In this document: positions 21,147-23,737 of the stretch, piece by piece
Numbering within the stretch: the stretch's first letter is position 1
How the letters are laid out: every line of letters starts with the position of its first letter
NCBI GenBank assembly: GCA_001577185.1
Contig: LSCM01000008.1
Coordinates: 1 to 23,737 of the forward strand
Source of the DNA: Cloacimonetes bacterium TCS62
Lineage (GTDB): Bacteria > Cloacimonadota > Cloacimonadia > Cloacimonadales > TCS61
Length of the DNA stretch: 23,737 nucleotides
Direction: 5' to 3'
The notes under the pieces: model-generated
The model's input: the letters and a program-made list of their open reading frames with translations, nothing else
What the model was told of the DNA's origin: nothing
Database searches by the model: none
Position numbers and translations under genes: made by a program

Positions 21147-23737
21147 ATGATACATGATAGATCAAGAATAGAAATAGTAGAAATAGAAGATATTCTGAAA
21201 CAGTCCTATTTAGAATATTCAATGAGCGTGATTGTTTCAAGAGCTTTACCGGATGTTAGAGATGGTCTAAAGCCCTCTCAAAGAAGGATTCTTTATGCAA
21301 TGAATCAATTAAATCTTAAACCTGGAAAGGGGTATAGAAAATGTGCTAAAATTGCAGGTGATACATCAGGTAACTTTCATCCTCACGGTGAGCAGGTAGT
21401 ATATCCCACAATGGTAAGAATGGCTCAACCCTGGAGTTTACGTTATATGCTGGTTGAAGGGCAAGGAAACTTTGGATCTCAAGATGGAGATCCACCTGCA
21501 GCTATGCGTTATACGGAAGCTCGTCTGCAAAAAGAAGCAATCGATCTGATGGACGATATCGACAAAGATACTGTAGATTTCCATCCAAATTATGATGATA
21601 CTAGAGAAGAACCATCTGTATTCCCAGCTAGATTTCCTAATCTAATAGTTAATGGATCTTCAGGGATAGCTGTAGGTATGGCAACCAATATGGCTCCACA
21701 TAATATTTCGGAAGTCTGTGATGGGATTAATGCATATGTAGATAATCCGGATATGGAACCATTAGATTTTATGAAATATATCAAAGGTCCAGATTTCCCA
21801 ACTGGAGGTTATATCATTGGGAAAAAAGGTATTGAAGACTATTTTAAAACAGGACGCGGTCGTGTGGTTATGCGCGGTAAAGCTGCTATAGAAAAAAAGA
21901 ATAATAATTCTGAGATGATCGTGATCACAGAAATTCCCTACATGTTAAACAAAAAAACTCTAATTGAAAAAATAGTTAAAGTTGTAAAATCAAAAAAAAT
22001 TGAAGGGATTAGTGATGTAAGAGATGAATCTGGACGTCAAGGAATGCGGTTAGTAATCACGGTGAAACGTAATTACGAAGCTGATACTGTTTTGCAACAA
22101 TTATACAAGTATACTCAATTACAAACTAGCTTTAGTGTCAATAGCAGAGCCTTAGTTAATGGTGAACCAAAACTTCTTAACATGTTTGATCTTGTAAGTA
22201 ATTATGTTGATTTCCGACATGAAGTAGTGGTTCGAAGAACTAAATATGAACTCGATAAAGCTGAAAAAAGAATGCATATTCTAGAGGGCTATAGAATTGC
22301 ATTAGATAACATAGATAAGATCATTAAGACAATTAGAGGTTCTAAAACCACTGATGAAGCAAAAACCAAACTGCAAGAAAATTTTGAACTTTCCGAAATA
22401 CAGGCAAAAGCTATTCTCGATATGAGATTGCAAAAGTTAACTGGATTAGAGAGAGAAAAGATCGAGGAAGAATATACCGAAATTGTAAAAACTGTTAAAG
22501 ATCTCAAAGAGATATTAGATAAACGTGAACTTAGAATGGGTATTATTAAAGAGGAAGTTTCAGATATAGAGAAGAAATATAAGGACCTACGTAGATCAAC
22601 AATTCTGGAAGGTTCCGCTGACATCAATACTGAGGATATGATCGCTGATGAAGACATGGTTGTTACGATCTCTCATCAAGGTTATATCAAGCGTCTTCCA
22701 ATCAGAACATATCGAAAACAGGGAAGAGGTGGGAAAGGACTTTCCGGAAGCAATCTAAAAGATGATGACTTTATTGAGAGTATTTTTGTAGCTTCTACTC
22801 ATGCTTACATATTATGCTTTACTGATTTTGGTAAATGCCATTGGCTCAAAGTTCACCGAATCCCCAAAGTTGGTAGATTAGCTCGTGGAAAAGCAATTGT
22901 AAATTTATTACAATTAGAAAAAGATGAAAAGATCGAGGCTTATGTAACAGTTAGAGATTTTGAATCACCTTATTATGTGACAATGGCTACGAAAAACGGA
23001 AGAGTAAAAAAATCCGAATTGAAAGCTTTCTCTCATCCACGAGTTTCTGGCATTATTGCAATTAAACTTGTAGATGGAGATCAACTTATTGATGCTAGGA
23101 TAACCGAAGGTGATAATGATATTCTTCTAGCAACAAGTAATGGTTATGCTAACCGGTTTCATGAAAGTGATGTGAGAGCCATGGGAAGAAACTCTCAAGG
23201 CGTTAAGGGAATTACACTACGCGAGAAAGATAAAGTTGTAGCTATGGTCATAATTAAAAGGGAAGGAACACTACTAGCTATCAGTGAAAATGGTTATGGT
23301 AAACGAACTGAGATTAGTGATTATAATGTTACAAAACGTGGTTCAAAAGGAGTAATTACTCTCAAAACTACAAAACGTAATGGTAGCCTGATCTCGCTAT
23401 TAGAAGTTGTGGATAATGACGATCTAATGATAGTTACGAAAAATGGTATGATCATACGGCAAGCAGTAGATAAAGTTTCTGTGATAGGTAGGAACACTCA
23501 AGGTGTTAAATTGATCTCAATTAAAGATGATGATCAAGTATATGACCTCGCTCGTATCTTTTCGGAAGAAGTAGATGATGGGGATACAGAAGATAAAAAA
23601 GATGAAAAGAAAGATAAAGATGATGAGAACAAAGAAGATAAAAAGGATAAAACTATTTCTAAAAAGTCTGATAAGAAAGAAAAGAAACCTGAAAAAGTGA
23701 AAGAGAAAAAAAAGAGTAAGAAAAACAAAAAAAGTGG
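21147..23737 (+). CDS. gyrA: DNA gyrase subunit A, 3' end beyond the window
   Basis: GyrA cuts and rejoins DNA. The frame is open from the ATG (AGAGG upstream) to the window end, 863 codons with no stop. The winged-helix and tower domains (to about 490) carry the catalytic Tyr122 in AAMRYTEAR. The C-terminal beta-pinwheel has the GyrA box QGRGGKG at 525-531, needed for DNA wrapping, which marks it as gyrase rather than ParC. In the quinolone-binding helix the segment is HPHGEQVVYPTMVRMAQ: by the spacing to Tyr122 the residues at E. coli positions 83 and 87 are Gln and Pro rather than Ser and Asp. From residue 806 a tail of at least 58 residues made almost only of Lys, Asp and Glu begins, turning strongly basic. 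Confidence 0.97.
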   Translation, partial: MIHDRSRIEIVEIEDILKQSYLEYSMSVIVSRALPDVRDGLKPSQRRILYAMNQLNLKPGKGYRKCAKIAGDTSGNFHPHGEQVVYPTMVRMAQPWSLRYMLVEGQGNFGSQDGDPPAAMRYTEARLQKEAIDLMDDIDKDTVDFHPNYDDTREEPSVFPARFPNLIVNGSSGIAVGMATNMAPHNISEVCDGINAYVDNPDMEPLDFMKYIKGPDFPTGGYIIGKKGIEDYFKTGRGRVVMRGKAAIEKKNNNSEMIVITEIPYMLNKKTLIEKIVKVVKSKKIEGISDVRDESGRQGMRLVITVKRNYEADTVLQQLYKYTQLQTSFSVNSRALVNGEPKLLNMFDLVSNYVDFRHEVVVRRTKYELDKAEKRMHILEGYRIALDNIDKIIKTIRGSKTTDEAKTKLQENFELSEIQAKAILDMRLQKLTGLEREKIEEEYTEIVKTVKDLKEILDKRELRMGIIKEEVSDIEKKYKDLRRSTILEGSADINTEDMIADEDMVVTISHQGYIKRLPIRTYRKQGRGGKGLSGSNLKDDDFIESIFVASTHAYILCFTDFGKCHWLKVHRIPKVGRLARGKAIVNLLQLEKDEKIEAYVTVRDFESPYYVTMATKNGRVKKSELKAFSHPRVSGIIAIKLVDGDQLIDARITEGDNDILLATSNGYANRFHESDVRAMGRNSQGVKGITLREKDKVVAMVIIKREGTLLAISENGYGKRTEISDYNVTKRGSKGVITLKTTKRNGSLISLLEVVDNDDLMIVTKNGMIIRQAVDKVSVIGRNTQGVKLISIKDDDQVYDLARIFSEEVDDGDTEDKKDEKKDKDDENKEDKKDKTISKKSDKKEKKPEKVKEKKKSKKNKKS

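Noticed and set aside
23534..23728. Ser/Phe-rich minus-strand open frame at the window end
   Set aside because: It is the antisense reading of the Lys/Glu/Asp tail of gyrA, not a gene.

Overview
The window is an AT-rich (about one third G+C by eye), gene-dense bacterial chromosome segment with short spacers, overlapping genes and Shine-Dalgarno sites. It encodes lipid A synthesis enzymes, a Skp/OmpH chaperone and a secreted C25 peptidase with a type IX-like C-terminal domain, so the host is a diderm. LpxC and FabZ are fused and the order is lpxD-lpxC/fabZ-lpxA, as in Bacteroidetes, yet SecD and SecF are separate proteins. Together these suggest an FCB-superphylum bacterium outside the Bacteroidetes proper; Candidatus Cloacimonadota is my best guess. 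This placement is inference and was not tested.

Layout. (1) 1-5298, plus strand: the C-terminal end of an endonuclease Q-family protein, an M24 Xaa-Pro aminopeptidase, coaD, a DUF3467 protein, secD and secF, closed by a clear intrinsic terminator. (2) 5299-5831: no intact gene; it holds the relic of a GAF-domain sensor protein. (3) 5832-9588, minus strand: an envelope operon transcribed ompH/skp, lpxD, lpxC-fabZ, lpxA with overlapping starts and stops. (4) 9775-12957, plus strand, divergent from the envelope operon: a 1060-residue gingipain-like C25 peptidase. (5) 13029-18903, plus strand: an EF-G-like GTPase, yebC, ruvC, ruvA, rsmB and a membrane-anchored PASTA protein, mostly in a tight run. 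(6) 18904-19231: a 328-base spacer. (7) 19232-23737, plus strand: gyrB and gyrA; gyrA runs off the window end.

How the genes fit together: the lpx/ompH operon builds and escorts outer-membrane components, SecDF drives export, and the C25 peptidase is a likely surface or secreted cargo (or the sortase PorU) of a type IX pathway. The second half serves translation (EF-G-like GTPase, YebC, RsmB), recombination (RuvC, RuvA) and DNA topology (gyrase).

I found no tRNA, rRNA, CRISPR, insertion sequence or phage gene, and most of the window is ordinary conserved housekeeping DNA. The observations most worth checking are a TTGAC box in front of every sizeable transcription-start region, often 30-32 bases before a TATAAT-like box; the EF-G paralogue with Leu in place of the catalytic His; a GyrA with Gln83/Pro87 in the quinolone pocket and a long Lys/Glu/Asp tail; and the GAF relic.
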